Shown here: positions 25,267 to 32,959 of the stretch, one piece after another
Layout: each line of letters starts with the position of its first letter
How positions within the stretch are numbered: position 1 is the stretch's first letter
From: Pseudoduganella lurida
Lineage (GTDB): Bacteria; Pseudomonadota; Gammaproteobacteria; Burkholderiales; Burkholderiaceae_D
Reading direction: 5' to 3'
NCBI RefSeq assembly: GCF_007830455.1
Contig: NZ_VLLB01000010.1
Coordinates: 1-64,000 of the forward strand
Length of the DNA stretch: 64,000 nt
The notes under the pieces: model-generated
Seen by the model: the letters and a program-made list of their open reading frames with translations, nothing else
Told to the model about the DNA's origin: nothing
The model's database searches: none
Position numbers and translations under genes: made by a program

Positions 25267-26616
25267 ATGCCCTCCCCCTTCAGCCCTTCTTACGACGTGA
25301 TCGTGACCGGCAGCGGTCCCGGTGGCGCCAGCGTGGCCCGCACGCTGGCCGCGGCCGGTGCGCGCGTGCTCGTCCTGGAACGGGGCAGCGCGGCACCGGT
25401 GTCCGGCACCTTGGGGCAGATGGCGTCGATGGCGGCAGTGCCGGGCCGCGGCGCCTTCCTGCACCGCGATGCATCGCTGCTGGTGCGCGGCCTCACGGCA
25501 GGCGGCAGCTCGACCATCAATTTTGCGACGGCCGCCTCGCCGCCCGCCGCCGTCTTTGCCGCGCTGGGCATCGACCTGGCCGACGACGAGCGGGCACTGC
25601 GTGCCGAGCTGCCGCTGGGACCATTGCCGGACGATCTGGTGGGCCCGATGGCGCGCCGCCTGATGGAGGCGGCGCAGTCGCTGGGCCTGGGCTGGCACAA
25701 GCTGGACAAGATGATCCGCCCGGCGCAATGCCGCACCGGCTGCTGGCGCTGCGTGTATGGCTGCCCGTTCGGCGCCAAGTGGACGGCGCGCGATTTTCTC
25801 GACGAGGCCTGCCGCCACGGCGCGCAGCTGGTAGCCGATGCGCGCGTCGAGCGGGTGCTGGTGGAAGGCGGCCGGGCGGTGGGCGTGGCCGTGCTGCACG
25901 GTGGCTCGCTGCACACGGTACGCGCGGGAACGGTGGTGCTGGCCGCGGGCGGCATCGGCAGTCCGCGCCTGCTGCACCGTTCCGGCCTGGCGCTGGCGGC
26001 GGTACCGTTCTTCAGCGATCCCGTGATTGCCGTGATGGGCAGCGTGGATGGCAGGGTGGGCAACATCCAAGGCGGCGGTGCCGAGGTGCCGATGGCGGCG
26101 GGCATGGCGCTGCCGGAAGAAGGCATCTCGTTTGCCGACCTGACCTTGCCGCGCCCGATGTACCAGGCGTTCGCGGCGCAGGTGGGCCGCTTCGACCGGC
26201 TGGCGGCGCATGCGCGTACGCTGTCCGTCATGGTCAAGATCGGCGACGAGAAGGGTGGTGGCGTGGGGCCGCGCTGGGTCGACAAGAAGCTGTCGCGCAC
26301 GGACCGGATGCGGTTGAAACAGGGGGTGAACGTGGCGCGCGGCATCCTGCAGGAAGCGGGTGCCGCACACATCTTCGGCAGCTGGCATTTCGCTGCCCAC
26401 CCGGGCGGCACGGCGCCGATCGGCACGAGCGTGGATGCCAACTTGCAGACGACCACGCCGGGCCTGTACGTGTGCGATGCCGCCGTGCTGCCCGCGCCGT
26501 GGGGCCTGCCGCCGACCCTGACGCTGCTGTGCCTGGGCCGGCGCCTGGGCCGGCACCTGGCCACCGGCGGCGGTGCGCTCGGCGCGGCAGTTACGTCAGC
26601 TGCTGGTGCTGCTTGA
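25267..26616 (+). CDS. GMC-type FAD-dependent oxidoreductase
   Basis: The 449-residue flavoprotein begins with a Rossmann FAD site (DVIVTGSGPGGASVARTLAAAG). A glycine-rich segment (LTAGGSSTINFATAAS) follows, as does a second nucleotide-contact strand (VVLAAGGIGSPRLLH). The C-terminal GMC signature with the expected active-site His is in SWHFAAHPGGTAPIGTSVD. Near residue 155 it has CRTGCWRCVYGCPFGAK, a CxxxCxxCxxxC cluster that might bind Fe-S or form disulfides. Substrate unknown. ATG at 25267 has AGGA six bases upstream; ATG at 25246 would add seven residues. The 3' end overlaps the convergent attachment-family gene by 26 bp. Confidence 0.85.
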   Translation: MPSPFSPSYDVIVTGSGPGGASVARTLAAAGARVLVLERGSAAPVSGTLGQMASMAAVPGRGAFLHRDASLLVRGLTAGGSSTINFATAASPPAAVFAALGIDLADDERALRAELPLGPLPDDLVGPMARRLMEAAQSLGLGWHKLDKMIRPAQCRTGCWRCVYGCPFGAKWTARDFLDEACRHGAQLVADARVERVLVEGGRAVGVAVLHGGSLHTVRAGTVVLAAGGIGSPRLLHRSGLALAAVPFFSDPVIAVMGSVDGRVGNIQGGGAEVPMAAGMALPEEGISFADLTLPRPMYQAFAAQVGRFDRLAAHARTLSVMVKIGDEKGGGVGPRWVDKKLSRTDRMRLKQGVNVARGILQEAGAAHIFGSWHFAAHPGGTAPIGTSVDANLQTTTPGLYVCDAAVLPAPWGLPPTLTLLCLGRRLGRHLATGGGALGAAVTSAAGAA

Positions 26617-27055
26617 CCTGCGCCTGCAGGTCCTGTGGCGACAGGTTCGTGTAGTCCTTGTTCAGCTCCAGGACGATGGCGCCGCTGACGCTCTTGTCCA
26701 GCAGCTTGCGCAGCGTGCCCAGGAACTCCGGACCGGCCGCCAGCACCAGCTTCTTGTAGCTCTCCTTGGTGTAGCCCTGCTGCAGGTAGTCGGCCACGCT
26801 GCGCGCGAACAGTTCCGCCTGGTGCTCGAGCGGCGTCTGGTTCGGCTCATAGCCGTTGGGCTGCGTCAGCGCGCCCGTGTTCGAGCGGGCCGAACCGCCG
26901 ATATGGCCCAGCTGGTCGGTGTCGATATCCGACACGCGGCCGCGCTGCGACGGGTTGACGAGGTCTTCCACTTCCAGCAGCGCACTGTTGGCTTCCTTCT
27001 GCGCAAAAATCCGGGCGCGGCCGTTGTTGGCCGTAACGATCCAAGTCGCTTGCAT
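26591..27055 (-). CDS. host attachment family protein
   Basis: The 154-residue protein is of the type labelled protein required for attachment to host cells. It opens with a beta strand (TWIVTANNGRARIFAQKE), has a charged middle rich in D, R and Q (VNPSQRGRVSDIDTDQLGHIGG) and ends in an alpha/beta part (KLVLAAGPEFLGTLRKLLDKSV). That layout resembles the eRF1-like/baeRF superfamily. The biochemical role is not known; attachment comes from a plant-bacterium phenotype in relatives. The ATG at 27055 has a strong GGAGGAA ribosome site, which fixes the start. Confidence 0.8.
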   Translation of the reverse strand: MQATWIVTANNGRARIFAQKEANSALLEVEDLVNPSQRGRVSDIDTDQLGHIGGSARSNTGALTQPNGYEPNQTPLEHQAELFARSVADYLQQGYTKESYKKLVLAAGPEFLGTLRKLLDKSVSGAIVLELNKDYTNLSPQDLQAQVKQHQQLT

Positions 27056-27156
27056 AGTTCCTCCGCTAAAAAATAGTGCCAGGCCACAGCATGCATCAAC
27101 GTGCCGTGCGCCGGCCGCTCGTTTCGGCGAGGAAATGAAAGGAACAAACCACGGCC

Positions 27157-27203
27157 GAGTCCGTGTCCACCGTGGGGTCAACCCCGTTTTCGGACACGAA
27201 CTC
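27157..27203. repeat. family B palindromic repeat, copy 3
   Basis: GAGTCCGTGTCC and GGACACGAACTC form arms around a GTGGGGTCAACCCC core. It lies between slyX and the attachment-family gene and is paired with an inverted copy 55 bp away. Confidence 0.75.
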
Positions 27204-27258
27204 GTCTGTATCAACGATGTCCAGGCAACCAAACGGTAAATAGGCTGAGATTAAGGAT

Positions 27259-27304
27259 GAGCTCGTGTCCGATTTTGGGGTTGACCCCAAGGTGGACACG
27301 GGCT
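27259..27304. repeat. family B palindromic repeat, copy 4 (inverted)
   Basis: GAGCTCGTGTCC and GGACACGGGCT surround GGGGTTGACCCC. It forms a head-to-head pair with copy 3, repeating the arrangement seen downstream of phoD. Confidence 0.75.
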
Positions 27305-27306
27305 GA

Positions 27307-27516
27307 TCAGTAGTGCGGTGGCCGCTCGTTCAGCGGCGACTGGTCGGACGAGCGGTTGCGCATGTGCTCGGCGAGGGCGGCCAGCATGCCTTCCAGCTTG
27401 TCGATCTGCTTCTGCTGCTCGTAGATGCGCGCGTTAAGGGATTCGACCAGGTCTTCCTGGTGGGCCAGCTTGATTTCGATGTCGATGAAGCGGTCTTCGG
27501 TCTGTTCTGCGGTCAC
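27307..27516 (-). CDS. slyX: SlyX family protein
   Basis: The 69-residue coiled-coil protein matches SlyX: an N-terminal heptad region (RFIDIEIKLAHQEDLVESL, then IYEQQKQIDKLEGML) and the conserved proline-rich ending (NERPPHY). Its function is unknown. The GTG start at 27516 overlaps the TGA of the upstream helicase gene (GTGA), so it is translationally coupled to rep. The reading frame upstream of the GTG is just the helicase in another frame. Confidence 0.9.
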   Translation of the reverse strand: MTAEQTEDRFIDIEIKLAHQEDLVESLNARIYEQQKQIDKLEGMLAALAEHMRNRSSDQSPLNERPPHY

Positions 27517-29585
27517 GTGATGTCCTTCGGTCTGGGGGTGGCCAGCAATTCCTTCATGCGGGCCAGGCGTTCGCGGGGGGAGATGATCTCCGATTCCTTC
27601 GGCGGCGCGTCGCCCACTTCCAGCTGCATCTCGGCGATGAAGCGCGACACGTCGCAGTGCACCTGCTCGCCGCCGCGCTTTCTCTTCTTGCACCAGGTGA
27701 GCTGCAAGGTGCGCTTGGCGCGCGTGATCCCCACGTACATCAGGCGGCGTTCTTCCTCGATGCGCTGGGCCAGCGTTTCGACGGGCGCATCCGGATCGCC
27801 CTTGTGCGGCAGGATGCCCTCCTCCACGCCGACCAGGAACACGTGCGGATATTCCAGCCCCTTCGACGCGTGCAGCGTGGACATGCGGATCGCGTCCGGA
27901 TCCTCGTCCTTCCCTTCCAGCATCGACATCAGCGCCACCATCTGCGTCAGCTCCAGCACGTTCTTCTCTTCGCCATCGCGGTCCTTGCCGCCGCGGCCGC
28001 GGTCCTTCAGCCAGCTCATGAAGTCCAGCACGTTCTGGTACTTGCCCTGCGCGGCGCGCTCCTCGAACGCGTCGTACAGGTAGTGCTCGTAGCTGATGGC
28101 TTCCATCATGTCGTCCAGCACCTGCGCCGCGTTGTCGCCGCTGCCGGCCGCGCCGGGACGGCTGGCGCGCGATTCCAGGTCGTTGATGAAGTTGCAGAAG
28201 TCGCGCAGCGGCAGCAGCTGGCGGTCGGTCAGCTTGGCCTCGATGCCGCCCTTGAAGACGGCTTCGAACAATGAACACTGCCACTGGCCGGAGAATGCGC
28301 CCAGCACTTCCAGGGTCGACTGGCCGATGCCGCGGCGCGGCGTGGTCACGGCGCGGATGAAGGCCGGGTCGTCGTCCTGGTTGGCCAGCAGGCGCAGGTA
28401 GGCGATGATGTCCTTGATCTCGGCCTTGTCGAAGAAGCTCTGGCCGCCGGAGATCGTGTACGGGATGCGCTGGTTGCGCAGCGACTGCTCGATGATGCGG
28501 GCCTGGTGGTTGCCACGGTACAGGATCGCATAATCCGACCATTTGTTGCGGCGCTCGAAGTGGTCGGCGGAGATCATGATCGCCACCTGGTCCGCCTCCT
28601 GCTCCTCGTTCGGCATCGCATGCACCTTGATCGGCTCGCCCAGGCCGTGTTCCGACCACAGCGACTTCTCGAACAGCTTCGGGTTGTTGCCGATGACGGC
28701 GTTGGCAGCCTGCAGGATGCGCGTGGTGGAGCGGTAGTTCTGCTCCAGCTTGATCAGCTTCAGGTCGGGGAAGTCCACCTGCAGGTTGGCCAGGTTTTCC
28801 ACCGATGCGCCGCGCCAGGCATAGATCGCCTGGTCGTCGTCGCCCACCGCCGTGAACATGGGCTTCTTGCCGACGCCCGTTACCAGCAGTTTCAGCAGCT
28901 CGTACTGGCAGGTATTGGTGTCCTGGTATTCGTCGACCAGCAGGTAGCGCAGGCGGCGCTGCCACTTGTCGCGCACCGGGTCGTTGTCGCGGAACAGTTC
29001 CACCGGCAGTCGGATCAGGTCGTCGAAATCCACCGCCTGGTAGGCCGACAGGGTCGACACGTAGCTGGCGTAGATGCGCGCCGACTGGGCCTCGTCCTCA
29101 TCCTTGGCGTTCCGGAGCGCCAGCTCCGGGATGATCAGGCCGTTCTTCCACAGCGAGATATCGTTCTGGATGCGGCGGATCAGCTGTTTGTCGGTGGTGA
29201 TCGCCAGGTCCTGGACCAGCGAATAGCAGTCGTCGCTGTCCATGATGGAGAAGCGGTCCTTCAGGCCCAGGTGGTTGGCTTCCTGGCGCAGGATTTTCAC
29301 CCCGAGCGAGTGGAAGGTGGACACCGTCAGCTGCTTGGCCTGCTTGGGCTGCTTGAGCAGCTTGGCGACCCGTTCCTGCATCTCCAGCGCGGCCTTGTTG
29401 GTGAAGGTGAGCGCGGCGATCGTGCGCGGATCGTAGCCGCGGTCCTCGATCATGTAGGTGATCTTCTGCGTGATGACGCGCGTCTTGCCCGAACCGGCGC
29501 CCGCCAGCACGAGGGCCGGGCCGTCGAGATAGAGCACGGCTTCGCTCTGCGGCCCGTTCAGGCCGAATTGTGGTGCATTGGACAT
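27513..29585 (-). CDS. rep: ATP-dependent DNA helicase Rep
   Basis: A superfamily 1A 3'-5' helicase of 690 residues that helps replication forks pass protein barriers. The motifs appear in order: Q-motif region (GLNGPQSEAVLYLDGP), Walker A (AGAGSGKT), Ia (TFTNKAA), II (VDEYQDTN), III (DDDQAIYAWRGA), IV (EQNYRST), V (STLHASKGLEYPHVFL) and VI (EEERRLMYVGITRAKRTL). The wording of motif III and the length fit Rep better than UvrD or PcrA. ATG at 29585 gives MSNAPQFGLNGPQ; the 36-residue upstream extension is rejected as unlike the family. It heads a rep-slyX unit. Confidence 0.93.
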   Translation of the reverse strand: MSNAPQFGLNGPQSEAVLYLDGPALVLAGAGSGKTRVITQKITYMIEDRGYDPRTIAALTFTNKAALEMQERVAKLLKQPKQAKQLTVSTFHSLGVKILRQEANHLGLKDRFSIMDSDDCYSLVQDLAITTDKQLIRRIQNDISLWKNGLIIPELALRNAKDEDEAQSARIYASYVSTLSAYQAVDFDDLIRLPVELFRDNDPVRDKWQRRLRYLLVDEYQDTNTCQYELLKLLVTGVGKKPMFTAVGDDDQAIYAWRGASVENLANLQVDFPDLKLIKLEQNYRSTTRILQAANAVIGNNPKLFEKSLWSEHGLGEPIKVHAMPNEEQEADQVAIMISADHFERRNKWSDYAILYRGNHQARIIEQSLRNQRIPYTISGGQSFFDKAEIKDIIAYLRLLANQDDDPAFIRAVTTPRRGIGQSTLEVLGAFSGQWQCSLFEAVFKGGIEAKLTDRQLLPLRDFCNFINDLESRASRPGAAGSGDNAAQVLDDMMEAISYEHYLYDAFEERAAQGKYQNVLDFMSWLKDRGRGGKDRDGEEKNVLELTQMVALMSMLEGKDEDPDAIRMSTLHASKGLEYPHVFLVGVEEGILPHKGDPDAPVETLAQRIEEERRLMYVGITRAKRTLQLTWCKKRKRGGEQVHCDVSRFIAEMQLEVGDAPPKESEIISPRERLARMKELLATPRPKDIT

Positions 29586-29709
29586 GGTTTCGGGCAGGAT
29601 GGTGGAACTCAGCCGGCCATTGTACCGCCTCGACATTGATATTTCGGGGGCCGTCGGAATATAGTGAAGTTCGAGCATTGACTGCAGCATCACTTACCGT
29701 ACGGACGCC

Positions 29710-30192
29710 ATGAAATTCGAACACCTCATTGAAATCAACGACCCGATGAACCCGCTGATCGACACGCTCACGCACGACCAGCTGTGGCGCGGCCTCGTGC
29801 TGCGCGCCGAATCGCCGAAGCTGTTCGTGCCGCACCTGGACGAGGTGCGGATCGGCGAGCGCACCGACACGGGCTTCACGCGCACGCAGCGCTACGGCCA
29901 GCTCGTCATCGAGGACAAGGTGGTGCTGGAATACCCGGACCGCATCCGCTACGAGGTGGCGGCGCAGGGCGAGATCAGCCAGTCGAGCCTGACGATGACG
30001 ATCGAGTCGCACGGCCAGGAGCGCCTGTTCGTGCGCTTCGAGTACGAGGACGGGCACGATGCCCGCGAGGATGCGGAAAACGCCCTGTACGACGAGTTCC
30101 GCCGCTCGGCCTACCAGGAATCGGACATCGACACGATCCGCGTGCTGCGCGACCTGGCCGAACAGGGCCGGCTGGACGCCACGCTGAACTGA
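29710..30192 (+). CDS. SRPBCC / AtaL-like family protein
   Basis: The 160-residue soluble protein resembles the AtaL-like (DUF1857) branch of the START/SRPBCC fold. An N-terminal strand (FEHLIEINDP), a helix with QLWRGLVLRAESP and a run of beta strands (TRTQRYGQLVIEDKVVLEYPDRIRYEV) lead to a C-terminal helix (DTIRVLRDLAEQGRL). The fold binds hydrophobic ligands; the ligand and role are not known. It is divergent from rep and convergent with the HD-GYP gene, with a short gap on each side. Confidence 0.75.
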   Translation: MKFEHLIEINDPMNPLIDTLTHDQLWRGLVLRAESPKLFVPHLDEVRIGERTDTGFTRTQRYGQLVIEDKVVLEYPDRIRYEVAAQGEISQSSLTMTIESHGQERLFVRFEYEDGHDAREDAENALYDEFRRSAYQESDIDTIRVLRDLAEQGRLDATLN

Positions 30193-30214
30193 CCGGGACG
30201 CAACTGGCCCGGAC

Positions 30215-31324
30215 TCACGGCAGCGCCGAACGCCCCCATACCTGGTCCATGCGAATGCGCGCATCCACGTCTTCCGCACTGAGCACGTCGCGGATGGCGG
30301 ACAGGTCGCCGCGTGTGTCGCGCTGCAGGAACACATCGAGCGGCGCGCCGCGCGGACCGATGAACGACTGCACGTACGGCGTCGTGGAATGGAGTCCGCG
30401 GCGGCATACGACGCCGACTTCGCCGTTCAGCAGCCGCACATAGGTGCCCACCGGGTAGATGCCCAGCTCGCGGATCAGCACGGCGCCCAGCTGGGCGTCG
30501 AGGCCGTGGCGTGCTTCCAGCAGGATGTCGCGCAGCGCCGCGTTGGGCAGCATCGGTTTGCGGAACGCGCGCACCGAAATGCGCGCGCAGTAGCGGTCGG
30601 CCAGCGCCACCAGCTTGGCCGCGCAGGCGATCGCCGCGCCGGCCAGGCCGCGCGGATAGCCGCTGCCATCCTCGTTCTCGTGGTGGGACAGCACGCAGTC
30701 GAGCCAGGCGGGCTCCGTGATGCCGGCCTGGCGCAGCAGCTGCACGCCCCGCTCCGGGTGGGCGCGCACCAGCGCCTTTTCCGCGTCGGACAGCGGGCCC
30801 CGCTCGTCCTGCATGCCCAGCATCCCCACGTTCATCGTCAGCGCGCCCAGCGTCATGGCCAGGATTTCATCTGCCGGGCGCTTCACGGCGCGGGCCACGA
30901 TCTGCGCCACCACGGCCGTATCCACACAATGGCGCACGGCATAGGGCGCCGCCTGCTGGTTGTGCAGGATGCAGGCGGCCGCCACTTCCGGGTTGATCTC
31001 CACGGCCTGGCCCACCAGCCGCGCCACCTGTTCCAGTTCGGCCTGCACGCCGACGCCGCCGGCATCGATGCGGTGCAGCAGCGGCTGCAGCTCCGCCACG
31101 GCCTGGTTCAGCAGGCGGAGCACGGAAGGCGGCTCCTGCACGGGCGCCGCCGCGGCCGCGCCCAGCGGCGGCGCATCGATGAAGCCCCGTGCCACCAGAT
31201 TGTCGACGTGGGTGTCCGAGGCGGGGCAGTAGCCCTTGCGCACCAGCAGCGCGCCGGTTGCGCCGAACACATCCCAGGGCAGCGCTTCGCCGGCCCGGAT
31301 GTCGCCATAGGTGAGTTGCCGCAT
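30215..31324 (-). CDS. degenerate HD-GYP domain protein
   Basis: The 369-residue protein has an N-terminal part of about 60 residues, an Ala-rich linker and an HD-GYP domain (about 110-300). The GYP end is well kept (HHENEDGSGYPRGLAG), and so is the first histidine helix (YAVRHCVDTAVVAQIV). Where active enzymes have the HD dyad followed by GK, this protein reads GALTMNVGMLGM. Without the HD pair it is unlikely to hydrolyse cyclic-di-GMP and may act as a binder or scaffold. A C-terminal beta module (GTYVRLLNGEVGVVCRRG) is common in this subfamily. Confidence 0.8.
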   Translation of the reverse strand: MRQLTYGDIRAGEALPWDVFGATGALLVRKGYCPASDTHVDNLVARGFIDAPPLGAAAAAPVQEPPSVLRLLNQAVAELQPLLHRIDAGGVGVQAELEQVARLVGQAVEINPEVAAACILHNQQAAPYAVRHCVDTAVVAQIVARAVKRPADEILAMTLGALTMNVGMLGMQDERGPLSDAEKALVRAHPERGVQLLRQAGITEPAWLDCVLSHHENEDGSGYPRGLAGAAIACAAKLVALADRYCARISVRAFRKPMLPNAALRDILLEARHGLDAQLGAVLIRELGIYPVGTYVRLLNGEVGVVCRRGLHSTTPYVQSFIGPRGAPLDVFLQRDTRGDLSAIRDVLSAEDVDARIRMDQVWGRSALP

Positions 31325-31470
31325 GGTGGTCTCCTGCCGGAGCTATTGCCGGCGAGTGTGAACTTGAATCTGGATGCGCACGGAGGCGCCACCTTGCTTT
31401 ATAACAAGCTTCTCGGCCCGGCCAGTAACTTTTTGTATCCGGCCGGTGAAACGCCTCGTTGCTGTTGTTT

Positions 31471-32916
31471 TTAAGTTCCTGGCGTGCAATCCGGGCAGGG
31501 CTGCGGCTGTTCCGGCGGCGGATGCTTCAGCGCTTCGGCCAGGTCGCGCAGCGCGGTGCGCACGCCTTCTTCCACTACCGGATGGTAGAACGGCATGTCC
31601 AGCATGGCCGACACCGTCAGCCCCGCCTGCACGGCCCAGGCGAGCAGATGGCCGATATGTTCGGCGCGCGGGCCGATCATCTCGGCGCCCAGGAATCTGC
31701 CGCTGCCATACTCGCCGTAGACACGCAGCATGCCGTGATTCTGCAGCATCACGCGGCTGCGGCCCTGGTTCTCGAACGACACGGCGCCGACGGCGAAGCG
31801 GCCGCCGTGGCTGTGGCACAGTGCGCGCCAGCCGGCGCCCAGCGTGGCGATCTGCGGCTCGGTGAAGGCGATGATCAGCGGGGTGCGGCGCAGGCCCGGC
31901 TGCACGTCCGGATACAGCGCCGCATTGTGGCCGGCGATCCTGCCTTGGTCGGCAGCTTCCGGCAGCAGCGGCAGTTCGTCGTTGGCGTCGCCGGCAATGA
32001 AGATCGGGCTGGTCCCGCACTGCATCGTGGTGTGGTCGTACAGGGGCAGGCCACGGCGGTCGCGCTCGATGCCGGCCAGGTGCAGCGCCAGCGCTTGCAC
32101 GTTCGGCGCGCGGCCGATCGCCGCCAGCACGTAGTCGTAGCGTTCCTGGCGCTCGTTGCCGGCCGCATCGCGCGTGGTCAGCGCCAGTTCCAGCCCGTCC
32201 GCCCGTACCGACACCACCTGGGTCTGGAAGCGGATGTCGAGTTCCGCGCGCAGCGTTTGCGCGGCATTGGCCAGCACGTCCGGATCGGCCAGCTGCGCGA
32301 TGCTGTCGCCGCGCGCATACAGGGCCACGCGCACGCCCAGCCGGTGCAGCGCCTGGCCCAGCTCCAGGCCGATGACGCCCGTGCCGATCACGGCCACCGA
32401 GCGCGGCAGCTCGTTCCAGTCGAAGACGGCGTCGCTGCTGATCACGCGCGGCCCGGCCAGCGCCCATTCTTCCGGGATCACGGGTGCGGAACCCGTGGCG
32501 ATGACGATGCGCTCGGCCTGCACCTCGGTGTGATCGTCCACCTGCAGCCGGTCCGGTGCCGTGAAGCGCGCCCAGCCGCGGATGCGGTCTTCCGCCGGCA
32601 GCTGTTCGATATTGTCGACGACGAAGCCCACGAAGCGGTCGCGCTCGCGCTTCACCCGCTCCATCACGGCCGCGCCATCGATCCGCACGTCGCCGGGATG
32701 CACGCCGAACGCCGGTGCCACCTGCAGCGCATGCGCCGCCTCGGCCGCCGCGATCAGCAGCTTGCTGGGCATGCAGCCCACCCGCGCACAGGTGGTGCCG
32801 TATGGCCCGCCTTCGATCATCACGGCATGCTTGCCCGCGGCCCGCGCCGCCCGGTAGGCGGACAGGCCGGCCGTGCCGGCGCCGATCACGGCCACATCGC
32901 ATCGAATCTGCTTCAT
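31471..32916 (-). CDS. dihydrolipoyl dehydrogenase-like flavin disulfide reductase
   Basis: A class I pyridine nucleotide-disulfide oxidoreductase of 481 residues. FAD site VAVIGAGTAGLSAYRAARAAG, then the redox pair in GGPYGTTCARVGCMPSK (Cys-x4-Cys), an NAD(P) site (SVAVIGTGVIGLELGQALHRLG) and the FAD-closing ADAN-type segment (IFIAGDANDELPLLPEAAD). The dimerisation domain ends with HPVVEEGV near residue 445, where Lpd and glutathione reductases carry the catalytic His. It is not near pdh or sucAB genes, so it is an orphan paralogue, perhaps a thiol or mercuric-type reductase. The tail has an unusual CPDC. A GGAGG precedes the ATG at 32916. Confidence 0.85.
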   Translation of the reverse strand: MKQIRCDVAVIGAGTAGLSAYRAARAAGKHAVMIEGGPYGTTCARVGCMPSKLLIAAAEAAHALQVAPAFGVHPGDVRIDGAAVMERVKRERDRFVGFVVDNIEQLPAEDRIRGWARFTAPDRLQVDDHTEVQAERIVIATGSAPVIPEEWALAGPRVISSDAVFDWNELPRSVAVIGTGVIGLELGQALHRLGVRVALYARGDSIAQLADPDVLANAAQTLRAELDIRFQTQVVSVRADGLELALTTRDAAGNERQERYDYVLAAIGRAPNVQALALHLAGIERDRRGLPLYDHTTMQCGTSPIFIAGDANDELPLLPEAADQGRIAGHNAALYPDVQPGLRRTPLIIAFTEPQIATLGAGWRALCHSHGGRFAVGAVSFENQGRSRVMLQNHGMLRVYGEYGSGRFLGAEMIGPRAEHIGHLLAWAVQAGLTVSAMLDMPFYHPVVEEGVRTALRDLAEALKHPPPEQPQPCPDCTPGT

Positions 32917-32959
32917 CGGTCCTCCAGGATCTGTTGCGGCATCGTACATCAGCGATTCC

